Assembly: GCF_000763385.1 (NCBI RefSeq)
Contig: NZ_JQFA01000002.1
Span: forward strand, 3,778,159-3,842,158
DNA length: 64,000 nt
Source: Leptolyngbya sp. KIOST-1
GTDB taxonomy: Bacteria > Cyanobacteriota > Cyanobacteriia > Phormidesmidales > Phormidesmidaceae
Direction: 5' to 3'
Shown here: positions 44,492 through 53,952 of the stretch, piece by piece
How the letters are laid out: every line of letters begins with the position of its first letter
How positions within the stretch are numbered: position 1 is the first letter of the stretch
Position numbers and translations under genes: made by a program
The notes under the pieces: generated by a model
The model's input: only the letters and a program-made list of their open reading frames with translations
The model's database searches: none
Told to the model about the DNA's origin: nothing

Positions 44492-46636
44492 ATGAAATAC
44501 CAGTGTGTACAGCAACATAGCGAAGAAGATTGCGGCGCGGCTTGTCTTGCAACAGTGGCAAAGCATTACAAAAAAGCATATGCGCTGAGCCGACTTCGGG
44601 AAATCGTAGGCACAGGCAAGCAAGGTACAACTCTTTTAGGGCTTCGGAGAGGCGCGGAGGCATTGGGCTTTAATGCCCGTTCTGTCAAGGCTTCACCCGC
44701 CATTCTTCAAAGAATGAGTGAAGTAACTCTTCCGGCAATCATTCATTGGAAGGGTAATCACTATGTGGTGTTGTATGGTAAAAGACGTGGAAAGTATATT
44801 ATCGCCGATCCAGCCGTAGGAATTCGTCATCTAGAAGAGCAAGAGTTAGTTGCAGGTTGGACTGATGGCATGATGCTGTTACTTGAACCTGATCCAGACC
44901 GGTTCTCTCAGCAGGTAGAAGATAAAGTTCATGGGATTGGGCGTTTCTTCAAGCGAATTTTTCCCTATCGAGGCATTCTATTTGAGTCTTTACTGATCAA
45001 TTTGGTGCTCGGTATACTGTCGCTGACCTCCCCGTTTCTGATCCAAATTCTAACTGATGATGTGTTGATTCGCGGTGACTCTCATTTACTTAGGGGAGTT
45101 GCGATCGCCATCATCGTTATGAACCTGGTCAGTAGTGCTCTCAGCGTAGTGCAAGCTAATCTGATCACTCAATTTGCCCAACGTTTAGAATTGGGTCTGG
45201 TCATGGAGTTTGGGCGTAAGATTCTTCGCCTACCTCTAAGTTACTACGAAGCCCGACGGAGCGGAGAGGTTATTAGCCGTCTACAAGACATTCAGCAAAT
45301 AAACCAGCTCGTCTCACAAACCGTCATTACCTTACCTAGTCAGTTCTTCATTGCCCTGATTTCCTTAGGACTGATGGTATTTTATAGCTGGAAGCTAGTG
45401 ATAGTAGTACTTCTTCTGGCTGTAGTTAGCACTATTACTACATTTATATTTCTGCCTGCTTTACAGCAAAAAATTCGTACCATCATGGTGTTAGACGCAG
45501 AGAATCAAGGTATATTAGTCGAAATCTTCAAAGGAGCATTAACACTGAAAACTACAGCCGCGCAGCAGCAATTTTGGGAAGAGCTTCAAAGCCGTTTTGG
45601 CCGTCTTTCCCGACTAGTTTATGGCACGGCACAGATCGGCATTATCAATGGCACATTCTCCAGTTTAGTCTCTGGCATCGGCAGTGTTGTACTTCTTTGG
45701 TTTGGTAGCAGTTTAGTAATCGGGCGAGAAATGAGTATTGGCCAGCTCCTTGCCTTCAGTAGCATGAGCGGCAGCTTCCTTGGTTTTTTCGGTGCTGTAA
45801 TTGATTTTTCTGATGAATTTACACAAGCTAAAACAGCTACTCAAAGATTATCTGAGGTCATTGATACTCCATCAGAAAGTGATGAAACCGACAGTAAAGC
45901 CTTTGTCCAAATTCGAGATGATGTAGATATATCTCTAACTGATTTAACCTTTCATCACGCAGGTCGAATCGATTTACTCGATAATTTTTCGTTAACGATT
46001 CTAGGTGGCAAGGTGACTGCCATTGTCGGGCGCTCCGGATGTGGCAAAAGCTCTCTAGTAAAACTAGTTTCAGGACTTTATCCCTACCAATCTGGCAACA
46101 TTCGGATTGGAGTCTTTAATCTAGAAGACTTGGCACTAGACTGCTTACGCCAGCAGGTTATGCTTATACCCCAGGAACCTCATTTTTGGAGCCGTTCAAT
46201 TATCGAGAACTTTCGGCTCGGCTCTCCAACTATCACCTTTGAGAAAATCGTTTACGCTTGCCAAGTTGCAGGAGCAGATGAATTTATTAGTAAATTGCCA
46301 GATAAGTATCAAACTGTTTTGGGGGAATTTGGAGCTAACTTATCAGGTGGTCAAAGGCAAAGACTCGCAGTAGCAAGGGCAATTGTGAATGATCCGCCTA
46401 TTCTTATCTTAGATGAATCAACAGCTGGGCTTGATCCCATCAGTGAAGCAGAAATGCTGGATCAGCTCTTGGCTTCACGTCAAGGGAAAACTACAATTTT
46501 GATAAGCCATCGCCCTAGAGTGATTGAGCGGGCTGATTGGGTTGTTTTCCTTGAGCAGGGCAGCGTCAAGCTTCAAGGCACCCCGAAAGATTTGCAGACT
46601 ATGGAAGGTGACCACTTAAGTTTTCTTAATCCATGA
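44492..46636 (+). CDS. Peptidase-containing ABC transporter (C39 type)
   Basis: 714 residues. The C39 cysteine peptidase domain (1-130) has the oxyanion Gln and Cys14 in QQHSEEDCGAACLATVAKHY, His90 in HWKGNHYVVLYG and Asp106 in IIADPAVG. Six membrane segments follow (about 155-430), then the ATPase with Walker A VGRSGCGKSSLVK, signature LSGGQRQRLAVARAI and Walker B ILILDESTAGLD. Such transporters remove the double-glycine leader and export the peptide. The precursor gene is 134 bases upstream and the adaptor is divergent. Confidence 0.94.
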   Translation: MKYQCVQQHSEEDCGAACLATVAKHYKKAYALSRLREIVGTGKQGTTLLGLRRGAEALGFNARSVKASPAILQRMSEVTLPAIIHWKGNHYVVLYGKRRGKYIIADPAVGIRHLEEQELVAGWTDGMMLLLEPDPDRFSQQVEDKVHGIGRFFKRIFPYRGILFESLLINLVLGILSLTSPFLIQILTDDVLIRGDSHLLRGVAIAIIVMNLVSSALSVVQANLITQFAQRLELGLVMEFGRKILRLPLSYYEARRSGEVISRLQDIQQINQLVSQTVITLPSQFFIALISLGLMVFYSWKLVIVVLLLAVVSTITTFIFLPALQQKIRTIMVLDAENQGILVEIFKGALTLKTTAAQQQFWEELQSRFGRLSRLVYGTAQIGIINGTFSSLVSGIGSVVLLWFGSSLVIGREMSIGQLLAFSSMSGSFLGFFGAVIDFSDEFTQAKTATQRLSEVIDTPSESDETDSKAFVQIRDDVDISLTDLTFHHAGRIDLLDNFSLTILGGKVTAIVGRSGCGKSSLVKLVSGLYPYQSGNIRIGVFNLEDLALDCLRQQVMLIPQEPHFWSRSIIENFRLGSPTITFEKIVYACQVAGADEFISKLPDKYQTVLGEFGANLSGGQRQRLAVARAIVNDPPILILDESTAGLDPISEAEMLDQLLASRQGKTTILISHRPRVIERADWVVFLEQGSVKLQGTPKDLQTMEGDHLSFLNP

Positions 46637-46777
46637 CGAGATCATTTTATATTTTCTCCTCATCAGTGCTCCAGCGGCACAACTCGTTATTAAATGGAAA
46701 AAATCAGCATAATCAGCCCTCCAACTTCATGGGCAATCGCACACCTTAATCTTCACCTCCAGCCCCACAAACCACCC

Positions 46778-47689
46778 TCACTTAAACCAGGTCTGCTTTA
46801 GCCCAGCGACATCCCACCCTGCCAAATCTGCCGCCGCCTCGTAGGTGCTGTGCAAGAACCCTAGCAGCGCCTGGTCTGGGTCAGCCGCCTTACGCACCGC
46901 CTCATAAGGCAAAACAAACTCCCCCAATCCCTCATGGAAAAACGCCGCCTCCGGCTTCACAGTGGCGTCTTTGAACCCCTCCGGTGTTGGGTAGGCGTAG
47001 GAATAAAACGCTGGGTAGCCCAGGCCGGTACCCGGCCAAAACCCAGCACTGCTGACCTCCTGGCAGTAAGCCTCCTGAGCCACATCGTCCGGCAGATTGG
47101 GTACGCCCCCCGGATGCGGCGGCGCAGACCGCCCCGAAAACCGCGTCACCGCCAGATCAAAACTGCCCCAGAAAAAATGCACCGGGCTGACCTTGCCGCA
47201 AAAGTGGGAGCGAAACTCGCGGAATACCCGGTCAGATTGCAATAGCACCCGCCAAAACCGCTGGGCCGCCTCGGCATCGTAGGCCCCATGGGTATCATCC
47301 TGCTCGAAGGGTATCGCGTCTGGAATTTCGTTCGGGGTGGTATGGATGCGCACAGCAACCCCTAACTCCCCCAGAGCCGCCATCACCGCCCGGTAAAAGT
47401 CCGCCACGGTTCGCGGTTGCAGGGCCACCGATCGCTTCTGCCCCGCACTGGTGACAATGCGCAACTGGTGGTCAAAAAAGTCGAAGTCGATCTGAAAAAT
47501 CTGGTCATCGTGGGGGATGGTGCCCGTCGTCAGCCCCCCCGCCGTCACGTATAGTGGCACATGCCACGAGTGGTTAATCCACGGCGTTTGCACCAAGCGG
47601 ATTTTGCCCACAATCTGCGTCCACAGGTGCAACGTGGTGCAGGTGTCTTGCCAGTCGTCCAGACTCAGCGGCGGCCAGAGATGCGGCAT
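46778..47689 (-). CDS. DUF5996 family protein
   Basis: 303 residues from ATG 47689 (MPHLWPPLSLDDWQDTCTTL); a TTG at 47701 is an alternative. Conserved blocks: LVQTPWINHSWHVPLYVTAG, FQIDFDFFDHQLRI, FREFRSHFCGKVSPVHFFWG, SFDLAVTRFSGR and GTGLGYPAFYSYAYPTPEGF. This is the DUF5996 family, widespread and of unknown biochemical role; the HFFWGSFDLAVTRFSGR block is its hallmark. It stands alone between the peptide locus and the conjugation backbone. Confidence 0.8.
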   Translation of the reverse strand: MPHLWPPLSLDDWQDTCTTLHLWTQIVGKIRLVQTPWINHSWHVPLYVTAGGLTTGTIPHDDQIFQIDFDFFDHQLRIVTSAGQKRSVALQPRTVADFYRAVMAALGELGVAVRIHTTPNEIPDAIPFEQDDTHGAYDAEAAQRFWRVLLQSDRVFREFRSHFCGKVSPVHFFWGSFDLAVTRFSGRSAPPHPGGVPNLPDDVAQEAYCQEVSSAGFWPGTGLGYPAFYSYAYPTPEGFKDATVKPEAAFFHEGLGEFVLPYEAVRKAADPDQALLGFLHSTYEAAADLAGWDVAGLKQTWFK

Positions 47690-47832
47690 AGCGGTTTCCA
47701 AAAAAGGTCAAGCAAACTCAGAAAAGCTTGCCAGGCAGCTTGATTGCTATGCTACTTCACCATAGGGGTTGAGAAGGCGATCGTTCTACCCACCTCAGCT
47801 ATGATTCAAAACTAAAAGGCTCCACAGCCGCT

Positions 47833-50800
47833 TCAATCGCCTAACTCTAGTCCACGGCTGTTGTGCTTCGTAACTGTAGATGAGGTGCGGTGTGGACTAG
47901 CAACAGTAACTATGTGCTGGGCAAAGGCGATCGCCTCTTTCCTACCTTGCTTGTCATAGATCAGCCTCACCGTCTCACTCCCCGCCACCAGCATCAGCGC
48001 CACCTCCTTAGCCGAGCACCCATCCCGCAATGCCCGCTGCGCCACCCGCAACTCCAAACTCACTAACGGCAGCCCCGCCGAATACTGTTCCCACTGCGCC
48101 AAGAGCTGCTCCCTCGAATTCACCTTTGGCAGTTCCTGGGCCTCTACCCTGTGCTGCTCTCTTCCAACCGTCCTTCCAACTGCTCTAGTGAGGCGATCAA
48201 CTGCTGCTGCAAGGCCAGCTCGGTCTTGAGCTGCCCGTTCCAACTGCTCAAGGCCGCAATTAGCCGCCGCAACTGCTCCTGCAAGGTCGCCTGCGCATCG
48301 GACGAAGTTTCGTCGCTGACGATACGCTGCAATTGCGCGACCAAGCGCCCCAAGCTCTGGTTCCAATGTCGCGGCCACATCGCCAAATCCTCTCCAAGAG
48401 TCTGAACGTGATCTTCCAGGTGCAGCACCCGCTGAGTGTTCATGCAAGTCTCGGCCCGTAGCGGCTCTAAGCTGCTCTGCAACACGCTGGCCAATACGTT
48501 CTCCCACTGCTCTGGGGTCAAAGCCGGGGATAGGTTCTGGTTGCCGTTGTTCCCGTTCGAGTAATTGTCCATGGTTAATAACCTGTTGAGTTAAAGGCAC
48601 GTAATCACTCACGTTCTCCTTGGCCCGCGACACCTGGGCCAACCGCACCAAGTCGGCCTGGCTGGTGGTGTACAGGGTCACCTCCCGCTTGGCTCTAGAA
48701 ATCGCCACGTAAAACGCTTCTCGATTGGTCGTTTCGCCCAGCAGGGCCAGCACCCGCTCCGCCGTCTTGCCCTGGCTGCTGTAGGTGGTGCTCACCCAGG
48801 CGTAGTCGATATATTGATTCCCGTTGAGATTGATAGTGGAGGTTTGGCCTGCCCCATCTCGAATCACCGCTGTCCCATCAACCTCCAGCCCCATCACCAC
48901 AAATCCCTGTCCATTGCGAATTCCGGCTTTGGGGTTATTGCGTGTCCATTTGAATCGATCGCCCACCGCCACCGAAATGGCTTGTGTTGTGTACGCCGTC
49001 TTACGAGGGCACGCTGCCGGATCAACTAGCAGCACCGATCCCCCCGGAGTCTCCAGCACCACCTGTTGATCTTCAGAATTCACCGCGATCACTCGGTACT
49101 GCTCGCCTCTGATCAACCCCTGCTTCCGATAATCCTGAATCGGCACCAGCACATCGCCTGGTGCATAGGCCTTGAGATAACTGGCCTGCGCCGTGGTCAA
49201 ATCCTTGCGGCGTAAGCTCTGCATCACAAAGCCATCCGCGCCCAAAGCCCCTTCATCCTGTAACCCCAATCGCATCGCCTGAGTCAGAGCCAACCGTTCC
49301 ACATTCGTCCCCGCCAGCACCAGCGAGGCCTCCCGCTCCTCTACCGTCAGTGCAAGGTAATCGGTGGCCACCTGCTGAATCCTCGACTGAGCTTGAGCCT
49401 CTTCTTTGACGTAGCCCGCTTGGGCCAATAGCTCAATGCCTTCACTGACCTGCCCCTGAGCCACTAGCTCCACAGCCGATCGCAGCACCCCATTCCGCTG
49501 CCGCCGATGAGTCTCCAGATAAGCGGTCGCCATCCCGCCCGCCTGCAAGCTCTTGAAAGGATTACCCGCCTCAACCGCTGATAGCTGACGGGTATCGCCT
49601 ACCAGCAAGACCCTGGCCCGTTCCAATGCCGCCCGTCGCAACAGGGCATAAGCATCTTTCATGCTCAACAGCCCCGCCTCGTCCACAATCCAGAGTGTTG
49701 GTTGAGGTGTTTGATCAGGCGTATCAGAGACTAACAGGCCCGCTACGGTCGTGGTTTCAATCCCCAGCGACTCTCCCAAAACATGGGCCGCTTCAGCACT
49801 AGGAGCCAACCCTCGAATGATGTATCCCTCGGCCTGAGCCAGATCCTTCAACACACTCAACGCATAAGTCTTACCTGCCCCGGCTACCCCTTGCCACGCC
49901 ATCACCGCATCGGGTGTGGTCGCTGCGATTACCACCGCGTTTTGCTGTTCCGGGTTCAACGAGTGGCTCACCAGGCTCTCTATCTGGGTACCACTGGGGA
50001 CAATCGCATCCTCCTGTCCCCGACCTTGCTGCATTAAGCGGATCGTGTTGAGTTCAAGATTGAGGGCAGTTTGAGTAGTGAACTTGCCGTCGGCAACCCG
50101 GATCAGTTCCGGGCTGTCGGCGATCGCGCCCTCAATCGCCTCAAACCTCTGCACCCCCAACTCGTGCTCAAACACAAACCGCTCCAGCGTCGTCTGCCGA
50201 AACACCGACTCCCGCTCCCCGCAGTGCTGAATCGCAGCATCAATTACAGAGGTAGCCGATGGCTGATCGATGATTGCTTGGGCTATGCCTCTTGGTAGCT
50301 CCGGTAATTCCAACCCCTTCAACTGAATCAGGGCACTCCACCCCCGCTGTAACAGCCCCTCGTCCACCTCCTTGGGCTTCCGCTTCCGCGACACCAGCGT
50401 GGCCGTCTCCCGCATCGCCCGGTTGTTCTCAGACCCCGTCGCCTCCCATTCTTCAATCAGCTTTAGAATCTGCTGTCGACGGGTCGAAAAGGCCTTCAGC
50501 AACTCCGGCGAATACCCCACCAACTCAAACTGACCGTGAGCCTTGGGATCAATCTGGTATCCCTGCTGCTGGAGCATGACTGCCAGCTCATTCTGATAGA
50601 TCTGGCCCAGGAGCTTTTGGTTGGCGATCGCACGTTCATTGCTCAAGCTAAACCACCGCCCATCCGCCAACTGCGTCGCATTCATCACCACACAATGGCT
50701 GTGCAGCTGCGGCTCCGCCTCCCGGCTGGTGGAATGGGTGAACACTGCTGCGGCAATACTGCCGGTCGTCACTTTCGTCCGCCCCGCCTCCGTCGAAATT

Positions 50801-51174
50801 CGGGTCTGGGCATACCGCTCTTCCAGTACTGATAAAGCCTTGGCCACCGCCTGATGATGGGCCTCCAACACCCGCTCGTCCTGCTGCACCAGGGCCGCAA
50901 TGCTGACGCTCTTGGGGGCACTAAAGGTAAAGTCTGTTGCCGCCCGCCGCTTTTCTGGGTCAACCACTTTTCCGGTTAGGGACTGCCCATCCGTAGCCTG
51001 CCCAGAAAGCATCTGGCTGAACTCCTGTTGATTGACAACCCCAGCCAGACCCAACGACGCAGCTCCTTTGCCCACCCACTTTGTCGGGTGAGCGGCTTCT
51101 TCTGCCGAGTAATAGTCCTCGTGGGTGTAATAGGTCTCCGCCTGAGCCGCAGAGAGGTTGCTCGTGGAAAGCAT
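47833..51174 (-). CDS. MobF-family conjugative relaxase-helicase (TrwC/TraI type)
   Basis: 1,113 residues. The relaxase domain has paired tyrosines Y15-Y16 and Y21-Y22 (ETYYTHEDYYS) and the HUH metal site H147-x10-H158-S-H160 (PQLHSHCVVMN). The helicase domain has Walker A GVAGAGKT at 429-436 and Walker B LWIVDEAGLLS. Then come RecD-like blocks (DYAWVSTTYSSQGKTAERVL, YVAISRAKREVTLYTTSQ) and a C-terminal region. It nicks oriT and unwinds the transferred strand. Residues 868-1010 are read over a 142-codon frame in another register. ParM-like genes are divergent. No type IV secretion genes are visible here. Confidence 0.92.
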   Translation of the reverse strand: MLSTSNLSAAQAETYYTHEDYYSAEEAAHPTKWVGKGAASLGLAGVVNQQEFSQMLSGQATDGQSLTGKVVDPEKRRAATDFTFSAPKSVSIAALVQQDERVLEAHHQAVAKALSVLEERYAQTRISTEAGRTKVTTGSIAAAVFTHSTSREAEPQLHSHCVVMNATQLADGRWFSLSNERAIANQKLLGQIYQNELAVMLQQQGYQIDPKAHGQFELVGYSPELLKAFSTRRQQILKLIEEWEATGSENNRAMRETATLVSRKRKPKEVDEGLLQRGWSALIQLKGLELPELPRGIAQAIIDQPSATSVIDAAIQHCGERESVFRQTTLERFVFEHELGVQRFEAIEGAIADSPELIRVADGKFTTQTALNLELNTIRLMQQGRGQEDAIVPSGTQIESLVSHSLNPEQQNAVVIAATTPDAVMAWQGVAGAGKTYALSVLKDLAQAEGYIIRGLAPSAEAAHVLGESLGIETTTVAGLLVSDTPDQTPQPTLWIVDEAGLLSMKDAYALLRRAALERARVLLVGDTRQLSAVEAGNPFKSLQAGGMATAYLETHRRQRNGVLRSAVELVAQGQVSEGIELLAQAGYVKEEAQAQSRIQQVATDYLALTVEEREASLVLAGTNVERLALTQAMRLGLQDEGALGADGFVMQSLRRKDLTTAQASYLKAYAPGDVLVPIQDYRKQGLIRGEQYRVIAVNSEDQQVVLETPGGSVLLVDPAACPRKTAYTTQAISVAVGDRFKWTRNNPKAGIRNGQGFVVMGLEVDGTAVIRDGAGQTSTINLNGNQYIDYAWVSTTYSSQGKTAERVLALLGETTNREAFYVAISRAKREVTLYTTSQADLVRLAQVSRAKENVSDYVPLTQQVINHGQLLEREQRQPEPIPGFDPRAVGERIGQRVAEQLRAATGRDLHEHSAGAAPGRSRSDSWRGFGDVAATLEPELGALGRAIAAYRQRRNFVRCAGDLAGAVAAANCGLEQLERAAQDRAGLAAAVDRLTRAVGRTVGREQHRVEAQELPKVNSREQLLAQWEQYSAGLPLVSLELRVAQRALRDGCSAKEVALMLVAGSETVRLIYDKQGRKEAIAFAQHIVTVASPHRTSSTVTKHNSRGLELGD
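48144..48572 (-). CDS. Possible overprinted gene inside the relaxase
   Basis: A 142-codon frame on the same strand as the relaxase but in another register, starting ATG 48572 (MDNYSNGNNGNQNLSPALTP). It encodes a balanced, helical, coiled-coil-like protein: EQWENVLASVLQSSLEPLRA, HLEDHVQTLGEDLAMWP, ATLQEQLRRLIAALSSWNGQ, ELALQQQLIASLEQLEGRLE. Codon use (TTG Leu, CAG Gln, GAG Glu) resembles host genes, whereas the relaxase frame is rich in Ala, Gly and Arg here. The ribosome site is weak (AGG 10 bases upstream). It could be a real dual-coding gene or a frame preserved by chance. Confidence 0.4.
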   Translation of the reverse strand: MDNYSNGNNGNQNLSPALTPEQWENVLASVLQSSLEPLRAETCMNTQRVLHLEDHVQTLGEDLAMWPRHWNQSLGRLVAQLQRIVSDETSSDAQATLQEQLRRLIAALSSWNGQLKTELALQQQLIASLEQLEGRLEESSTG

Positions 51175-51443
51175 GGAGAAGCTGGGTTAAAAACATGACG
51201 CCACCCTGAAGCGAAAGCGATAGCGTCTTCAAAAGCGGTAGAAACCCTTTAGGGAGAGCCATTGCCCGGTTTTTGCCAAAACCTTGGCGTACTGTGTGGC
51301 CTCTCCGCGAAGCCCCCGACAGGGGCGCAGCACTCGGATACAGGACCCGAAACTTAATTCCCATACTATCCCTGTTTTGGCATTTTGGGCAAAATTTACG
51401 AATATTGACATCCCATATATTCCCATTTCTGCAAGGGTGGTCT
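51175..51443. promoter_or_regulatory. Divergent region between relaxase and parM-like gene
   Basis: 269 bases with no gene. It contains repeated CCCATA/CCCAT units (about 51359-51424) and a TTGACA box near 51405. This is where an oriT, a partition centromere or both would be expected. No clear nic site is identified. Confidence 0.35.
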
Positions 51444-52601
51444 ATGGTGGGGATGTCGCGTTTGGAACGGCCTATGCCGCACGCTTTAAATGAAAAACCA
51501 AAGGTTTTGATGGTGGCTGACCTCGGATCGTCAGCTTCGAAGGTCTTCTATCGGGTGGGAGGAGGAGCTACATTGCCTCTCTGGATGGGTGCAGAAGTTG
51601 CTCCCAATTTATCCCAAGCAGTGTTAACCCAATTTCGAGGCAGTACTCGTCCCCAAGATTCAGCCTGGCTGGAGTTGGATGATCAGGTGGTGCTGGTGGG
51701 GGAGTCGGCGAAGACTTGCTTGGAGTCCAACAGTATTCGCGCCAATAAGTCTGAGTTGGCGGCCTACAAGATTGCAGCGGCGCTGGGGGTAGTGGCTGAG
51801 TTGGAGTCGTTACCATCTTCCTTTGAGGCGATTCTGTGGTTGGCCTTGCCCTTGACCGAGTTGGGCACTCGCGATGCGATCCGTACTCAGGTGGAGGCCA
51901 TCTGCCAGGGCGGGTTTCGGTTTCGGGGAGAGCCGTTGCAGGTAGGGCTGACGATGCAGGCGTTCCCTGAGGGGTTTGGGCTGTACTTGAACCGGAAGGG
52001 TGAGTTAGAGGCGGTGGGGCAGGACATCAACCAGCGCCGCACCCTGATTGTGATGATGGGTCACCGCAATCTGTCGGTGCTGTGCTTCGACGGCGGCTCG
52101 TTGCGAGCGGCGGGGTCAAATTCCAACGGGCCGGGATTTTGGTCGATGTTTGAGAAGGCAGCGCGATCTGCCGGGGTAACGCAGCCCGATTATGGCTTTC
52201 TAATGGCGGCGATCGCATCCGACCAACCCCAACAGCTCTCGGTGGCGCGGGGGCGATTGTTTGACTTCAGTGACCCGATGACGGCCTGCCTCGATACCTA
52301 CTGGCAGGCGGTGCTGACCTACTGGCAAGACCAGGTCATGCCCCAGCTCGCAGCGGTGAATACCGAGGTGATCATCAGCGGCGGGGCGTCGTCGATCCTT
52401 AGGTCGCGGCTGAGTGCTTATTTCACAGAGCTGGGGTTGTCCCAGCGGGTGCTGTTTACCGAAGGTGGCCCTCGGCGGCTGGAGGCGCTGGTGCGGGGGT
52501 TGCCCGAATCGGCCCAGATTCCCTCGATGACGTTACGTATGGCCGATAGCTATGGCCTGTTTCGAGGGCTGATCGGTACGCTCGATTCCGTCGCCGTTTA
52601 G
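51444..52601 (+). CDS. ParM/StbA-like actin-fold ATPase
   Basis: 386 residues from ATG 51444 with AAGGG 6 bases upstream (ATG 51453 is also possible). The actin-like phosphate-1 loop VLMVADLGSSASKVFYRVGG stands near the N terminus. TLIVMMGHRNLSVLCFDGGS matches phosphate-2 and EVIISGGASSILRSRL the adenosine motif. ParM-type proteins form filaments that push plasmid copies apart. The gene is divergent from the relaxase and followed after 26 bases by a candidate DNA-binding adaptor. Probably a segregation cassette of a plasmid or integrative element. Confidence 0.8.
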   Translation: MVGMSRLERPMPHALNEKPKVLMVADLGSSASKVFYRVGGGATLPLWMGAEVAPNLSQAVLTQFRGSTRPQDSAWLELDDQVVLVGESAKTCLESNSIRANKSELAAYKIAAALGVVAELESLPSSFEAILWLALPLTELGTRDAIRTQVEAICQGGFRFRGEPLQVGLTMQAFPEGFGLYLNRKGELEAVGQDINQRRTLIVMMGHRNLSVLCFDGGSLRAAGSNSNGPGFWSMFEKAARSAGVTQPDYGFLMAAIASDQPQQLSVARGRLFDFSDPMTACLDTYWQAVLTYWQDQVMPQLAAVNTEVIISGGASSILRSRLSAYFTELGLSQRVLFTEGGPRRLEALVRGLPESAQIPSMTLRMADSYGLFRGLIGTLDSVAV

Positions 52602-52627
52602 AGTTTAGAGAGCACGTCACAAAACCT

Positions 52628-53170
52628 ATGGCTTCCAAGTCTCAGCCCGATAAACGTCAAAACCGCAAGCGAATCCTGTTCTCCTTCAATGTGGATCTGG
52701 AGTCAGCTCTGGGGGTGGTGTTTCAGTATCTGATGCACAACCCCAAACTGCCGAGCCAGATGGGCAAGCAGAAGGGAGTGGAGGCGATCGCCGCCTTTTG
52801 GCGACCATTTGCTTTTCAGATGCAGGGCCAGGTCAATGACGATGAGCTGAAGGTGCTGGCTCGGGAGTCGCTGATGACCCTCCAGCGGCAGATGGAGCTG
52901 ATTGCGGAGACCTTTGAGGTGGAGTTGCCCCAGTCTGAGGCAGTGACGCCGGAACTGGAGGTAGCCCTGGAGCGTACGGTGGAGCGAGTGCTCCAACGGT
53001 ATGTGGGAGCAGGTGCGCTGAGTCCTCAGAAAACGCCGACATTACCGACCGCAGCGGGGGTGTCATCTACCGACCCTATGCTGGTGCCGCCGGGGGAAGA
53101 AGGCGTGGGGTTTGAGCTGGACATGTTTCAGGAATTTGAATCCGTTTCACCCAAAGACCTGGTGTCGTAG
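52628..53170 (+). CDS. Candidate partition adaptor (ParR-like position), hypothetical
   Basis: 180 residues, MASKSQPDKRQNRKRILFSF, NVDLESALGVVFQYLMHNPK, then GVEAIAAFWRPFAFQMQGQV and a Pro/Ser-rich, acidic C terminus (GVGFELDMFQEFESVSPKDL). The basic N terminus and acidic tail, 26 bases after a ParM-like gene, fit a ParR-type adaptor that binds DNA and the filament end. No ribbon-helix-helix is obvious, so the role rests on position. Confidence 0.5.
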   Translation: MASKSQPDKRQNRKRILFSFNVDLESALGVVFQYLMHNPKLPSQMGKQKGVEAIAAFWRPFAFQMQGQVNDDELKVLARESLMTLQRQMELIAETFEVELPQSEAVTPELEVALERTVERVLQRYVGAGALSPQKTPTLPTAAGVSSTDPMLVPPGEEGVGFELDMFQEFESVSPKDLVS

Positions 53171-53182
53171 GAGGATAGCGCG

Positions 53183-53560
53183 ATGGAGTTGACGCCAAAG
53201 GAACCGGCAACCGAGGTAGGGGCGCAGGCCCGGCAGGCCTATCTCACCTTTGCACAGCGGGTGGTTGGGGATGAGGTGGATTACGCCACGCTCTACCAGC
53301 AGTTTGCCTCGAACGACTGGGCGGCAATCAAGCTCGACGATGCCGTGGCGGAGGCGGTGCTGCGGGCGGGCTATTCACAAAAGTCGGCGGTGGGGGTGCT
53401 GCACCAGGGGCCGTATGTGCAGCACCAGGTGCATCAAAAGGGGGCTCCGGCAGCGGCAATGAGTCAATATGTGCGATCTACCGTGCTGATGGCGATGCAA
53501 CGAGTCTCTGGACAAAGCCAGGGGACTCGGCGGCAGCAGCCTGGGTTGGAAATGGAGTAG
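53183..53560 (+). CDS. Hypothetical mobile-element backbone protein
   Basis: 125 residues, RBS AGGAGG about 9 bases before ATG 53183 (overlapping the end of the preceding gene). Text: RQAYLTFAQRVVGDEVDYAT, LYQQFASNDWAAIKLDDAVA, EAVLRAGYSQKSAVGVLHQG, PYVQHQVHQKGAPAAAMSQY. The protein is helical and soluble. Co-transcribed with the ParM-like gene and transcribed away from the relaxase. No named family recognised; a transfer accessory role is possible. Confidence 0.55.
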   Translation: MELTPKEPATEVGAQARQAYLTFAQRVVGDEVDYATLYQQFASNDWAAIKLDDAVAEAVLRAGYSQKSAVGVLHQGPYVQHQVHQKGAPAAAMSQYVRSTVLMAMQRVSGQSQGTRRQQPGLEME

Positions 53561-53634
53561 CCCTAGGGTCGGAGCGCAGCGTCGCTCGCCGGGTAGGGCA
53601 CGGTATCAAGATTTTTTATTGGAGTGTAGGTATC

Positions 53635-53895
53635 ATGCTTGCATTTGCGAATAAGCACACGGCATCGGAGCAGCTAAACCTGAGCTACTCGACGCTGAAG
53701 AAGTATCGGTTGGCGGGCGACTGGATTGAGGGCATCCACTGGGTGCGGATTAACAGCCGCTGTGTGCGCTACAACCTGGAGCTGATTCGGGATTGGCTGC
53801 ACAATCGGGATAACCCGAAGGCCCACATGCGGGCGATCGAGGTCTACCGGCAGGGGCTATTGAGCTACTCCAAAAAGCAGAGAGCCAAGAAATAG
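53635..53895 (+). CDS. Small helix-turn-helix protein, excisionase-like
   Basis: 86 residues: ANKHTASEQLNLSYSTLKKY, RLAGDWIEGIHWVRINSRCV, RYNLELIRDWLHNRDNPKAH, and a basic tail SKKQRAKK. The ASEQLNLSYSTLKKYRLAG helix pair and the wing-like GIHWVRINSRCVRYN segment resemble excisionase/MerR-type DNA-binding proteins. Last gene of the rightward backbone unit; it may direct excision or regulate transfer. Confidence 0.6.
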   Translation: MLAFANKHTASEQLNLSYSTLKKYRLAGDWIEGIHWVRINSRCVRYNLELIRDWLHNRDNPKAHMRAIEVYRQGLLSYSKKQRAKK

Positions 53896-53952
53896 ATTGT
53901 GGCTCGTAAGTACCGCTTCGTGCCAAATGGAGTTGCGAAGCGGAAATCTTGC

